Shown: positions 17,019 through 25,314 of the stretch, piece after piece
How positions within the stretch are numbered: position 1 is the first letter of the stretch
Layout: every line of letters begins with the position of its first letter
Assembly (NCBI GenBank): GCA_039583705.1
Contig: JAVKSM010000005.1
Span: forward strand, 1-45,994
Direction: 5' to 3'
Length of the DNA: 45,994 nt
DNA from: JAVKSM01 sp039583705
GTDB lineage: Bacteria > Actinomycetota > Actinomycetes > Mycobacteriales > Pseudonocardiaceae
Notes under the pieces: model-generated
Told to the model about the DNA's origin: nothing
What the model saw: the letters and a program-made list of their open reading frames with translations, nothing else
The model's database searches: none
Made by a program: the position numbers and the translations under genes

Positions 17019-17034
17019 AGTGACAAGTGTGGGG
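17013..17034. promoter_or_regulatory. Inverted repeat over the HTH gene start
   Basis: CCCCACA (17013-17019) and TGTGGGG (17028-17034) form a perfect 7-bp inverted repeat with an 8-bp gap, spanning the GTG start at 17018. It could be an autoregulatory operator, or an RNA hairpin that hides the start. No Shine-Dalgarno is seen for this gene. Confidence 0.4.
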
Positions 17035-17041
17035 AGCCTGT

Positions 17042-17057
17042 GGGTGGCGCGCCACCC
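17042..17057. promoter_or_regulatory. 16-bp perfect palindrome between divergent genes
   Basis: GGGTGGCGCGCCACCC is a perfect palindrome 24 bp upstream of the HTH gene start and about 110 bp upstream of the DoxX gene. Its place between a regulator and a divergent gene makes it a candidate operator for the HTH protein. Confidence 0.45.
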
Positions 17058-17169
17058 TATTTTGCTCGAAGCTGCAGTTACGAGAAAACATTCGTTTCCG
17101 ACGTACCGGCCCGCAAACGACAAATGACAGGCCAATCGTCTGACAAACACCCGTGGGGGGAGCTCTACC

Positions 17170-17805
17170 ATGACCACTTCGTTGATCCAGCAGACACGAC
17201 CTGAGGCCATCGGTGACCGGGTCGCCGACGGGCACACCACACCCCAGCCGCGGCCGCGGCGTGAATTGACTGTCCGCATCTCCCGAGGTCAGGTCGACGC
17301 CGCCGCCGACCGCTGGCTCGGGCGCTACAGCCTGCTGCTGCTGCGGATCAGCATGGGCGTGACCATCTTGGCCTTCGGCGTGCTGAAGTACTTCCCGGGC
17401 GTGAGCCCAGCTCAGGATCTCGTCCTGGCCACCACCCATGTGCTGGCCTTCGGGCTGGTACCCGGCAGCGTTGCGCTGGTGGCTCTGGCCACAGTGGAGT
17501 GCCTGATCGGATTGTCCCTGATCACCGGGTGGGGCCTGCGGATGAGCATCTACCTCACCGCCTTGTGGATCCTGGGCATCCTGTCCCCGCTGGTGGTGCC
17601 GTCCGGACGGCTGTTCAGCGGCCCGGACCACGCACCCACGCTGGAAGGCCAGTACGTCCTCAAAGACCTGGTCTTGCTGGCCGCCACCCTGGTCATCGCC
17701 ACCACCGTGCGCCACACGGCGGTGCGCGTGGGCGCTGCCCGGCAGACCGAGCTCACAGCTCGGGAACCCGAGGTCGGTGGTGGCGCCCCGACAGCCCGCG
17801 GCTGA
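17170..17805 (+). CDS. DoxX/YkgB-like membrane protein
   Basis: 211 residues. Four hydrophobic segments: YSLLLLRISMGVTILAFGVL, LVPGSVALVALATVECLIGL, MSIYLTALWILGILSPLVV and LVLLAATLVIATT. The pattern LLRISMGVTILAFGVLKYFPG and the polar segment between the third and fourth helices are typical of DoxX-related and YkgB-type proteins, whose role is redox- or stress-linked but unclear. The ATG at 17170 follows GGGGGGAG. An N-terminal tail of ~45 polar residues is longer than usual. It is divergent from the HTH/TPR gene and may be its target (inference). Confidence 0.78.
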   Translation: MTTSLIQQTRPEAIGDRVADGHTTPQPRPRRELTVRISRGQVDAAADRWLGRYSLLLLRISMGVTILAFGVLKYFPGVSPAQDLVLATTHVLAFGLVPGSVALVALATVECLIGLSLITGWGLRMSIYLTALWILGILSPLVVPSGRLFSGPDHAPTLEGQYVLKDLVLLAATLVIATTVRHTAVRVGAARQTELTAREPEVGGGAPTARG

Positions 17806-17810
17806 GTTGG

Positions 17811-17856
17811 CCGGTGCTGGCGGTGCTGGTCTGCCGCCCCGGCAGATCAGCACCGG
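17811..17856. terminator. Compound hairpin between convergent genes
   Basis: CCGGTGCTG (17811-17819) pairs with CAGCACCGG (17848-17856), and an inner stem CTGCCG/CGGCAG (17831-17845) stacks inside. It lies between the convergent DoxX and Gln-rich genes and could end transcription from both sides. No U tract. Confidence 0.45.
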
Positions 17857-17880
17857 ATCCGTCCGGAACTCGCCTACCCC

Positions 17881-18303
17881 TCAGTTGAACAGGTGATTGA
17901 TGAGGTCGTCACCGATACCGAACCCGGCTCCGGTGGCGATGGCCCGCCCGAAGCCACCGCCGAGGAAGCGCTGCAACATCCCGCCCCCGCCCGGATAGAC
18001 GGGTTGCTGGTATTGCGGGGCTTGTTGGTAGGTCGCCTGCTGGTATGTCGGTGCTGGTGGGGGCTGGAGTTGGGTGGCCGCGAAGCCGTGGATGGCTTGG
18101 AGCAGGGTAGTGACCTGGTCCTGCTCCTGCTTGACGCCCAGCGCGATCTCCTTGAGGTCCAGCATCCACTCCCTGGCGTTCTGGTCACCCGCTTGAACAG
18201 CCGCTTGGAGCTTCTGGACCAGTGCGGTGAGCGCCTGGATGGTTTGCTGACTCTGACTTTGCAACTGGTTGTAGTTCTGGTCGATGGTCTCTACGTCCAC
18301 CAC
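17881..18303 (-). CDS. Gln-rich helical protein with Gly-rich C-terminus
   Basis: 140 residues, family not recognised. Residues 1-75 look like a coiled coil (NQLQSQSQQTIQALTALVQK, LDLKEIALGVKQEQDQ). A Pro/Gln/Tyr-rich linker with YQQ repeats follows (about 78-102). The C-terminus is glycine-rich and amphipathic, FLGGGFGRAIATGAGFGIGD, resembling the tails of DUF2076-type proteins that sit at membranes. The start is GTG 18303. The layout suggests an assembly or scaffold protein with a membrane-touching tail, but that is inference. It converges on the DoxX gene. Confidence 0.65.
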   Translation of the reverse strand: MVDVETIDQNYNQLQSQSQQTIQALTALVQKLQAAVQAGDQNAREWMLDLKEIALGVKQEQDQVTTLLQAIHGFAATQLQPPPAPTYQQATYQQAPQYQQPVYPGGGGMLQRFLGGGFGRAIATGAGFGIGDDLINHLFN

Positions 18304-18556
18304 AGCTCAGCCTTCCGGATGGTCGGACACCGGCGTTCGCCGCTGTGCCCTTCGGTGAGCGGGTCGCGGGCTCGAGGTCGACCGCGCACGGCGTCGTCCA
18401 GACCGGGACACGGCTGCGCGCGCTGCCACTCGACGGACGTACCAGGGTAAGGCAGCGTCGGGCGGTACAGGGCAACGAGGTCGGCCGGCGCCGCGTTCCG
18501 GTGGGGCTGGGCCCGCGGGGCGTACCGCGGCCCGACGACCGGCCGGATAGCGTGCG

Positions 18557-19930
18557 GTGGTGGCCACTGAGGTGCGACTTGCCGGCGCGCGCGGCGGGGA
18601 AGGCCGCGCACGTGCCCGGCGCCGCGGCGTGGCGTTCGATCTGTCGGTGGTGGCGGCCGCGGTCGGGCTGGTGGTGGCGGCGGCGCTGGTGGGCTGGGCG
18701 CTGCTCCGCGCCAACGTTGACATCTTCCTGTTCTTCCCACCGCTGTTGGCGTCCTGGGCGCCGCACGTCGGGCCCGGCACGCTGCCGGCCGTGCTCGTCG
18801 CGGTGCTCGTGGTGGCGTTCGGGCCGCGGCTGGCCGCCCGGATGCGCTGGCGGGTGCTGCTGGTCGGAGCGTATCTGGCGTCGGTGGCGTGGACGGTGTG
18901 CCTCGCGCTGGTCGACGGCTACACCCGCGGCATCGCGGCGCGGCTGATCGACCGCAACGAGTACCTCCACGACGTGCCGCTGGTGGGCAGCATCCCGGCG
19001 ATGCTGCGGCAGTTCTCCGCGCACATCCTCACCGGAGCGCCGCAGCACTGGACGACCCAGGTCGGCGCCCATCCGCCGGGCGTGTTCCTGTTCTACGTGG
19101 TGGTGGATCGCATCGGCCTGGGTGGCGGCGGCGCGGCCGGCATCATCACCATCCTGATCGGCGCGTCGGCCTGCCTCCCGGTCGTGATGACGTTGCGCAT
19201 GCTGGGCGGCGAGCCGATCGCGCGCGCGGCCCTGCCGTTCGGGGTACTGCTACCCGGCGCGGTATGGGTCGGGGTGTCGGCCGACGGCATGTTCGCGGCC
19301 GTGCTGGCCTGGGGCGTCGCGCTGCTGACCTGCGGCGCCGTGGGACGTGGCGGGCGGGCGGACGTCGCCGCCCTGTCCGGGGGGCTGCTGCTGGGCGCCA
19401 CCCTCTACCTGTCCTACGGCCTGACGCTGGGCATGCTGCTGCCGGCCGCGGTGATCGTGCGTACCCGGGGCTGGCGGGCGGCGCTGTTCGGGCTCGCCAG
19501 CGCCGGACTCGTGGTGGCGGCGTTCACCGCGGCCGGGTTCTGGTGGTGGACCGGTTACCAGAAGCTCACGACCCTGTACTCCACGGAGAGCATCGCCACG
19601 ACCCGCCCGTACTGGTACTTCGTGTGGGCGGACCTGGCGGCGTTCTGCTTCGCGGTCGGCCCCGCGGCGCTGGCGGGGTTGCGGCGCGTGGCCGCAGCGC
19701 CCCGCCAGGTACGGGGAGTGGGACTGCTGGTCGCCGCGGTCGGGCTCGCGGTGGTGGTGGCCGACCTGTCGGGATACAGCAAGGGCGAGGTGGAGCGGAT
19801 CTGGCTGCCGTTCGCGGTCTGGCTGGTCGCCGGCTCCGCGCTGCTCCCACCGCGGCACGTCCGCGCCTGGCTCGCTGCCCAGGCGGCGCTCGCGCTGCTC
19901 GTGAACCACCTGCTGCTCACCCCGTGGTGA
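18557..19930 (+). CDS. Multi-pass membrane protein, GT-C glycosyltransferase-like
   Basis: 457 residues with about ten hydrophobic segments across the whole length. An acidic-basic extracellular loop follows the third segment (DGYTRGIAARLIDRNEY), then VGAHPPGVFLFYV, and near the end GYSKGEVERIWLPFAVWL. These features recall GT-C polyprenyl-phosphate-dependent transferases of actinobacteria, but I do not see a definite DxD-type catalytic motif, so the assignment is tentative. The start is one of two adjacent GTG codons at 18557/18560. It lies ahead of an L,D-transpeptidase on the same strand, so a role in cell-envelope glycan assembly is possible (inference). Confidence 0.68.
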   Translation: MVATEVRLAGARGGEGRARARRRGVAFDLSVVAAAVGLVVAAALVGWALLRANVDIFLFFPPLLASWAPHVGPGTLPAVLVAVLVVAFGPRLAARMRWRVLLVGAYLASVAWTVCLALVDGYTRGIAARLIDRNEYLHDVPLVGSIPAMLRQFSAHILTGAPQHWTTQVGAHPPGVFLFYVVVDRIGLGGGGAAGIITILIGASACLPVVMTLRMLGGEPIARAALPFGVLLPGAVWVGVSADGMFAAVLAWGVALLTCGAVGRGGRADVAALSGGLLLGATLYLSYGLTLGMLLPAAVIVRTRGWRAALFGLASAGLVVAAFTAAGFWWWTGYQKLTTLYSTESIATTRPYWYFVWADLAAFCFAVGPAALAGLRRVAAAPRQVRGVGLLVAAVGLAVVVADLSGYSKGEVERIWLPFAVWLVAGSALLPPRHVRAWLAAQAALALLVNHLLLTPW

Positions 19931-20029
19931 CTGGGAGATTCACCCGTTGGCATGGTGATCTCCTTTGACGGGTAATCCGATGATTGGTGCAGCACCGCTG
20001 ACGTCAATCAGATACGGGAGTGGGTAGCG

Positions 20030-20479
20030 ATGAGCGCCATCCGACGGATCTCCGCGGCGGCGGCCCTCACGGCGGCCGCCGTGATCGGGCCCACGGTCGC
20101 CGCCACGGCACCTGCCATGGCTGACACGGCCGCGCCGTGCGGGGCCAGCGCCAAGGCATGTGTCGACCTGTCGACCGACCAGGCGTGGCTCATGAAGGAC
20201 GGGCAGGTCACCTACGGTCCGGTTCCGATCGACCCGGGCAGCAAGAGCTACCCGACGCCATCGGGCACCTTCCACGTCCTGTCCAAGGACATCAACTACC
20301 ACAGCACCGAGTTCCACAACGCCCTGATGCCCTACTCGGTGTTCTTCTACCCGGGCGACGCGTTCCACGCAGGCCCGCTCGACGTGGCCTCCCACGGTTG
20401 TATCCACCTGTCCACCTCAGCGGCCAAGACGTTCTACTCCACCCTGCAACGAGGCGACGAGGTCCAGATCCTGTCCTGA
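20030..20479 (+). CDS. Secreted L,D-transpeptidase (YkuD domain)
   Basis: 149 residues. A Sec signal peptide (about 1-31, cleaved near PAMADTA) precedes a compact YkuD domain. The active-site motif SHGCIHLS with catalytic Cys and His is present, as are the upstream strand VDLSTDQAWLMKDG and the TPSGTFHVL motif. It should cross-link or modify peptidoglycan through 3-3 bonds outside the membrane. It is shorter than most mycobacterial-type Ldts and has no immunoglobulin-like domains. ATG 20030 is well placed for the signal peptide. It converges on the aconitase gene, 15 bases away. Confidence 0.93.
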   Translation: MSAIRRISAAAALTAAAVIGPTVAATAPAMADTAAPCGASAKACVDLSTDQAWLMKDGQVTYGPVPIDPGSKSYPTPSGTFHVLSKDINYHSTEFHNALMPYSVFFYPGDAFHAGPLDVASHGCIHLSTSAAKTFYSTLQRGDEVQILS

Positions 20480-20494
20480 CCGATACCTGCCCGC

Positions 20495-22480
20495 CTAACT
20501 GGGGGTGGCTGACGGGCTCGGGTGCTCGTCTGGGCGGGCAAGCAGGGGGATCTGGCCGCCCGCGAGCACCATCTCCACCTGCCGCGGGGAGAGTCGGTGA
20601 CACACCGGGTACTGCTCGGCGGTTCTGGTATTGGTCACGGTGAGCTGTCGGGAGCGGGGGAGGGCGCTGCGCAGCCCGTCGATCAGCAACCTGTCGTCGG
20701 CGTGGATGCGGTCGTAGTCGCCCTCCTCGCAGAACTCCAACGCGAGGATCCCGAAGTTCGCCAGGTTCTGCCAGTGGATCCGGGCGAACGACTTGGCCAG
20801 CACGGCATGAAGCCCCAGGTAGCGGGGCGTGATCGCGGCGTGCTCGCGGGAGGATCCCTGGCCGTAGTTGTGACCGCCGACGAGCAGGTGCCCGCTGGTG
20901 TCGGCGCACTGCCGGGCCCGGCGCGGATAGTCCTCGTCGAGAGGGGTGAAGGTGAACTCGGCGAGTTCGGGGATGTTGGATCGGAGGGGCAGCACGCGGG
21001 CACCGGCCGGGGAGATTTCGTCGGTGGACACGTCGTCGCCGACCTTGAGCAGCACCGGCGCCTCGAGCCGGTCCGGCAGCGGGGGGAAGGCAGGTAGCCC
21101 GGAGATGTTGGGTCCTTTGACCAACTTCTCGGTGACAGCCTGCTCGAGCGGTGGCGGGGGCTCCAGCATCGCGGTGTTCACCGACGCCCGCTCCGGCAAC
21201 GCCAACCGGGGGTAGCCCAGGCCCAGCTCCGCGGCGAGAGCCCGCGGGTCCGTGATCACGCCGGTCAGAGCGGCAGCCGCGGCCGTCTCGGGCGAGCACA
21301 ACCACACGGCATCGGACCTGGTGCCGGAACGGCCGGGGAAGTTGCGGGGGAACGTGCGCAGCGAGTTGTGTCCCACCGCGGGGGCCTGCCCCATCCCGAT
21401 GCAGCCCATACAGCCGGCCTGGTGGATCCGGGCGCCAGCGGCGATGAGGTCGAACGTGGCGCCCATCCGGGTGAGATCCTCGAGGATCTGCCGGGAGGAC
21501 GGGTTGACGTCGAAGCTGACCGTCGGCGCCGTCTGGCGGCCCTTGACCATCGCCGCGACCATCGCGTAGTCCCGCAACCCGGGGTTCGCCGAGGAACCGA
21601 TCACCACTTGGGAGACGTCCTCACCGGCCACCTCACGGACCGGCACCACGTTGCCCGGCGAGGACGGCTGTGCGATCAGCGGTTCCAAGCTGGACAGGTC
21701 GATCTCCTCGGTGAGGTCGTAGCCGGCGTCCTCCTCGGCGAGCAGCTCGGTGAAGTCCTCCTCCCGACCCTCGCCACGCAGGAAGCTGCACACCGCGTCG
21801 TCGGCTGGGAACACCGTGGTGGTCGCGCCCAGCTCGGCGCCCATGTTGGCGATCACATGACGGTCCATCGCGGAGAGCTGGGCCAGACCGGGGCCGTGGT
21901 ACTCGATGATGCGGTTGAGACCGCCCTTGACACCGTGGCGGCGCAGCATCTCCAGGATCACGTCCTTGGCCGAGCACCACTCGGGCAGCTCGCCGCGCAA
22001 CCGCACACCCCAGATCTCCGGCATCCGGATGTACAGTGGCTTCCCGGCGATGGCCAACGCGACCTCTAGGCCGCCCACCCCGATCGCCAGCATGCCCAGT
22101 GCGCCAGCGGCGCAGGTGTGCGAATCCGAACCGACCATGGTCCTGCCGGGCTTTCCGAAGCGTTGCATGTGCGTCGGGTGGGAGACCCCGTTGCCCGGCT
22201 TGGAGAACCACAACCCGAAGCGGCGGGCCGCGGACCGCAGGAACAGGTGGTCTTCGGCGTTGCGCTCATCGGCCTGCAACAGGTTGTGGTCGACGTACTG
22301 GACGCTGACCTCGGTCTGCGCCCGCCTCAGGCCCAGCGCCTCCAGCTCCTGCATCACCAGCGTGCCGGTGGCGTCCTGGGTCAACGTCTGGTCGATCCGG
22401 ATGCCGACCTCGCGTCCCGCCACCAGCTCTCCGCTGACGAGGTGGGTCTCGATGAGCTGCCGAGCAACGTTGCGCCCCAT
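20495..22480 (-). CDS. acn: Aconitate hydratase
   Basis: 661 residues, the length of the mitochondrial/archaeal-type single-chain aconitases, shorter than the ~900-residue AcnA. It interconverts citrate and isocitrate in the TCA cycle through a [4Fe-4S] cluster. The first cluster Cys lies in GSDSHTCAAG, the other two in GCMGCIGMG. The C-terminal swivel domain carries GGHNYGQGSSREHAA and the family's KVGDDVSTDEISPAG. The ATG at 22480 follows GGAGGAG with 9-base spacing. Actinobacteria usually also have a long AcnA near an iron regulator; this shorter paralogue beside a glutamine-synthetase-like pair may serve a different route. Confidence 0.93.
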   Translation of the reverse strand: MGRNVARQLIETHLVSGELVAGREVGIRIDQTLTQDATGTLVMQELEALGLRRAQTEVSVQYVDHNLLQADERNAEDHLFLRSAARRFGLWFSKPGNGVSHPTHMQRFGKPGRTMVGSDSHTCAAGALGMLAIGVGGLEVALAIAGKPLYIRMPEIWGVRLRGELPEWCSAKDVILEMLRRHGVKGGLNRIIEYHGPGLAQLSAMDRHVIANMGAELGATTTVFPADDAVCSFLRGEGREEDFTELLAEEDAGYDLTEEIDLSSLEPLIAQPSSPGNVVPVREVAGEDVSQVVIGSSANPGLRDYAMVAAMVKGRQTAPTVSFDVNPSSRQILEDLTRMGATFDLIAAGARIHQAGCMGCIGMGQAPAVGHNSLRTFPRNFPGRSGTRSDAVWLCSPETAAAAALTGVITDPRALAAELGLGYPRLALPERASVNTAMLEPPPPLEQAVTEKLVKGPNISGLPAFPPLPDRLEAPVLLKVGDDVSTDEISPAGARVLPLRSNIPELAEFTFTPLDEDYPRRARQCADTSGHLLVGGHNYGQGSSREHAAITPRYLGLHAVLAKSFARIHWQNLANFGILALEFCEEGDYDRIHADDRLLIDGLRSALPRSRQLTVTNTRTAEQYPVCHRLSPRQVEMVLAGGQIPLLARPDEHPSPSATPS

Positions 22481-22595
22481 CCGCCGCGCTCCTCCACCTC
22501 GTGCGTCACATCACCACCATGCTCGATGTGCCCGGCCGTCGCCGCCACTCCGGGCCCGCCCTCGGCCGACCGGCATGGACCAACGCGGCCGCCGA

Positions 22596-23765
22596 TCACT
22601 GGGCGTCCGGCAGCCGGTAGAGCCGCCGCGCGTTGCCGGCGGCGATCATCGCGGCGATCCGCCGCACGTCGGGTGCCGCCGCCTCCCCCGCATCGCACCA
22701 GCCGTGAAGCACCCGGTGCGCCGCTTGGCGGAAGCGCAGCGCGGCCAGGTAGTACAGCTCGGGCAGCCCGAAAGCGTCCGAGGAGTACAGCAGCTTGCCG
22801 AACGGAGCGAGCTCGAGCACCTCGGCCAGCAGATCGCTGGCCCGGGCACCGACGTAGGTCGACGCCAGGCCGACGTCGACGTGGACGTGTCCGAACACGT
22901 GCGCCAGCCAGGCGGCCTCCCGATGGTAGGGGTAGCAGTGCAGCAGCACGAGGGGGGTGCCGGTGGTCGCGGTGACCCGGCAGAGCCCGGTCAGCAGGAC
23001 GGGGTTGCTGCGGTGCAGATCCTCGTCCGGGTCACCGAAGCCGGTGTGCAGTTGGAGCGGCAGCCCGGTGTCCACGGCGCACCACAGCGCGTGCCGCAGC
23101 AGCACCGGGTCCCTCAGCCGCGCCGCCGGCCGCCGGGGCAGCCAGCGAGCCGCAGCCGCCCGCACGTCGGCGTCGGCAGGGCGGTTCGGGTCGACGTCGA
23201 AGCCGTGGCGGTAAGCCAGGATGGACTTGCAGCCCACCACGCCGCCGGCCCGCTGCCGGACGGCGGCAGCGACCGCCTCGGGGTAGTCGGCGGCCGCGAC
23301 CCCGGTGTCGGCCACCTGCTCGGCGACGGTCTCGACCCGCAGCAGCTCGACCACCGCGGCGCCGGCGACCGAGCCCAGCTCGTCGACGCCGAGCAGCTCA
23401 TCATCCCGGAAGCCGGAGTCGACGAGCAGGGTCGAGAGGTGAGAGGCGCGCAGCAGGCGGCGGGTGACCTCCGAGCCGCCGAGCTCGAAACGGCGTGCCA
23501 GGTAGTCGTCGGCGGTGGCGTTCGGAGCGAGGTCGAGCAGCGGCGCGCACCAGCGCCGCACCGACAGGCCGAGCATGCTGTCGAACGGGTCTGCGCCCGC
23601 CGCGGGCCGGTCCCCCTCGGTGAGCAGGACGCCGACGGCCTCACGGTCCAGCGTGCCCGCCACGACGCTGTGGCAGTGGTGGTCGACGAGTTCGATCCGC
23701 TCGATCCAGCCGGGCAGCGGCCCGGGTGTCATCCGCGGCGCGTCCACCGGGGTCAGTGCGTCCAC
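22596..23765 (-). CDS. Amidohydrolase-2-type TIM-barrel protein (FluG N-domain-like)
   Basis: About 389 residues. The metal site VDHHCHS at the start, the histidine LPLQLHTGFGDPDED in mid-barrel, LVLLHCYPYHREAAWL and the closing aspartate YSSDAFGLPE match the amidohydrolase_2 family related to the N-terminal half of fungal FluG. Such enzymes act with a glutamine-synthetase partner in gamma-glutamyl chemistry. The gene starts inside the end of the upstream glutamine-synthetase-like gene (GTG 23765; ATG 23732 is an alternative), so they are translated together. Substrate unknown. Confidence 0.82.
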   Translation of the reverse strand: MDALTPVDAPRMTPGPLPGWIERIELVDHHCHSVVAGTLDREAVGVLLTEGDRPAAGADPFDSMLGLSVRRWCAPLLDLAPNATADDYLARRFELGGSEVTRRLLRASHLSTLLVDSGFRDDELLGVDELGSVAGAAVVELLRVETVAEQVADTGVAAADYPEAVAAAVRQRAGGVVGCKSILAYRHGFDVDPNRPADADVRAAAARWLPRRPAARLRDPVLLRHALWCAVDTGLPLQLHTGFGDPDEDLHRSNPVLLTGLCRVTATTGTPLVLLHCYPYHREAAWLAHVFGHVHVDVGLASTYVGARASDLLAEVLELAPFGKLLYSSDAFGLPELYYLAALRFRQAAHRVLHGWCDAGEAAAPDVRRIAAMIAAGNARRLYRLPDAQ

Positions 23766-25135
23766 CGGGAGGCGGCGACGATCTCCTCGGGGCTGCTGCC
23801 AACGAAGCGCTCGACCTCCGCGCGGCGCACCGCGGCGATCGTGTCGTGCAGCTCCGGGCCGAAAGCCCGCGCCAGCGCCGGTTCGGCGGTGAAGGCGGCG
23901 AGCACCTCAGCCAGCCGCTGCGGCAGCCGGGCCACCCCTCGCGCGGTCCGCTCCCCCTCCGACCAGTTCGCCGGGTCGACGTCTACCGGCGCCGGCAGGC
24001 GCGCTCCCTCTGACACGCCGGCCAGCCCACATGCCAGCAGCGCGGCCACGAGCAGGTATGGGTTCGCCGTCTGGTCGACACACTTGACCTCGACATTGGC
24101 CACCTGCTCGCGCTCGCCCGGCGAGCCGGTCACCAGCCGCAGCGCGGCCTCGCGGTTCTCCAGGCCCCAGCAGGCGAACACCCCCGCCCACTGCGAGGGC
24201 ACCAGCCGCAGGTAGCTGGCCACGCTCGGGGCGCCGACAGCCAGCAGGGCCGGGAGCCGGGACAGGATCCCGGCGATGAACGCCTCGCCCTCGGCGGTCA
24301 GCCCGTGTGGGCCGTTTCCGGACGCCATGAGGTTGCGCTCGCCGCGTGAGAGCGACAGGTGCACGTGGCCTCCGTTGCCGACGGTGCGCGCGACGACGGT
24401 CGGGGCGAACGAGACCCGCAGCCCGTGCCGCGCCGCCACCGCCCGGATCGTCGTACGGACCAGCACCGCGGTGTCAGCGGCGGCCACGGGGGACTCCGGC
24501 GCCGTGGAGATCTCCAGTTGTCCCGCCGCGTATTCGGGGTGGAACTGGGTCACGGTCACCGCCTGCGCGGCCAGTGCTCGCAGCAGGTCGGCGCCGTAGT
24601 CGGACAGCTCGATGAGCCGGGCCATGCCGTAGGCGGGCCCGGTGCCGGCGGGCGTCAGCTCGTGGCCGGTGGCGGAAGCGTGCGTCACCACCCACTCGGT
24701 CTCGAAGCCCGCCCGGGTCGAGAGCCCCTCCGCCGCGAGCGCCTCGACCATGCGGGCGGCGACCGCCCGGCTGCACTGCGGGTGGCGGGTGCCCTGCTGG
24801 CTCCAGCGGTCCACCGGCGCCCATGCCCATCCCGGCTGCGCCGCGAGCGCCACCAGCCGGTCGAGGTCGGGGATCAGCCGCAGGTCGCCGACGGGACCGC
24901 CGGCGTGGCTGCCGCTGGTCACCGAGTCGTCGGCCAGGAAGACGTCGAAGACCGTCGAGGCGCCCACGCCCCAGGCTGCCGCCGCGGAGAGCATCGCGGT
25001 CGGCACGGCCTTGACCCGGCAGATCCCGGCGTTGTCCACCCAGGTGCAGGCCACCCCCACGACGCCCGAGGCGACCATCCGCTGGGCATGCGCCCGCCCG
25101 GCGGCGGCCCGTGCGGCACGGTCCTCGTCGTCCAC
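23753..25135 (-). CDS. Glutamine-synthetase-like protein (FluG C-domain-like)
   Basis: 460 residues. A GS-family enzyme, distant from GlnA-I, likely making a gamma-glutamyl amide from glutamate and an amine with ATP. The N-terminal beta-grasp starts VVGVACTWVDNAGICRVK. Catalytic-domain landmarks are EYAAGQLEIS (metal ligands), NGGHVHLSLS (ATP/Glu site) and VEVKCVDQTANPYLLVAALL. The expected adenylylation motif of GlnA is absent. The GTG at 25135 follows GGAG. It overlaps the amidohydrolase gene, giving the order found fused in FluG. Role in polyamine, ethanolamine or amine use is possible but not shown. Confidence 0.85.
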   Translation of the reverse strand: MDDEDRAARAAAGRAHAQRMVASGVVGVACTWVDNAGICRVKAVPTAMLSAAAAWGVGASTVFDVFLADDSVTSGSHAGGPVGDLRLIPDLDRLVALAAQPGWAWAPVDRWSQQGTRHPQCSRAVAARMVEALAAEGLSTRAGFETEWVVTHASATGHELTPAGTGPAYGMARLIELSDYGADLLRALAAQAVTVTQFHPEYAAGQLEISTAPESPVAAADTAVLVRTTIRAVAARHGLRVSFAPTVVARTVGNGGHVHLSLSRGERNLMASGNGPHGLTAEGEAFIAGILSRLPALLAVGAPSVASYLRLVPSQWAGVFACWGLENREAALRLVTGSPGEREQVANVEVKCVDQTANPYLLVAALLACGLAGVSEGARLPAPVDVDPANWSEGERTARGVARLPQRLAEVLAAFTAEPALARAFGPELHDTIAAVRRAEVERFVGSSPEEIVAASRWTH

Positions 25136-25294
25136 TCCTGCTCCCTCCGACCCGCCGCTCTCGGGGCGGGTGTCCCGAACCCGGGGTGCGGGTGTCCCGC
25201 ATGAACCCGCGTTCCCATCCTGTCGCCGGGTCGGGAAGAATCAACCACCCACGACCCGGGGGCCGGCGCCGCTCGTTTGACAACCCCGTCCCTG

Positions 25295-25313
25295 TTAGGC
25301 AAGGCTGCCCTTA
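25295..25313. promoter_or_regulatory. DtxR/IdeR-like iron box
   Basis: TTAGGCAAGGCTGCCCTTA matches 14 of 19 positions of the DtxR/IdeR consensus TTAGGTTAGGCTAACCTAA. It ends one base before the ATG of the multicopper oxidase, and a perfect TTGACA (25277-25282) lies 12 bp upstream, so bound regulator would cover the promoter. Iron repression is the likely outcome. Confidence 0.65.
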
Positions 25314-25314
25314 T

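Noticed and set aside
18345..18947. 200-residue open frame before and inside the GT-C-like gene
   Set aside because: It overlaps the membrane protein gene in another frame and becomes Trp/Arg-rich there, a typical shadow.
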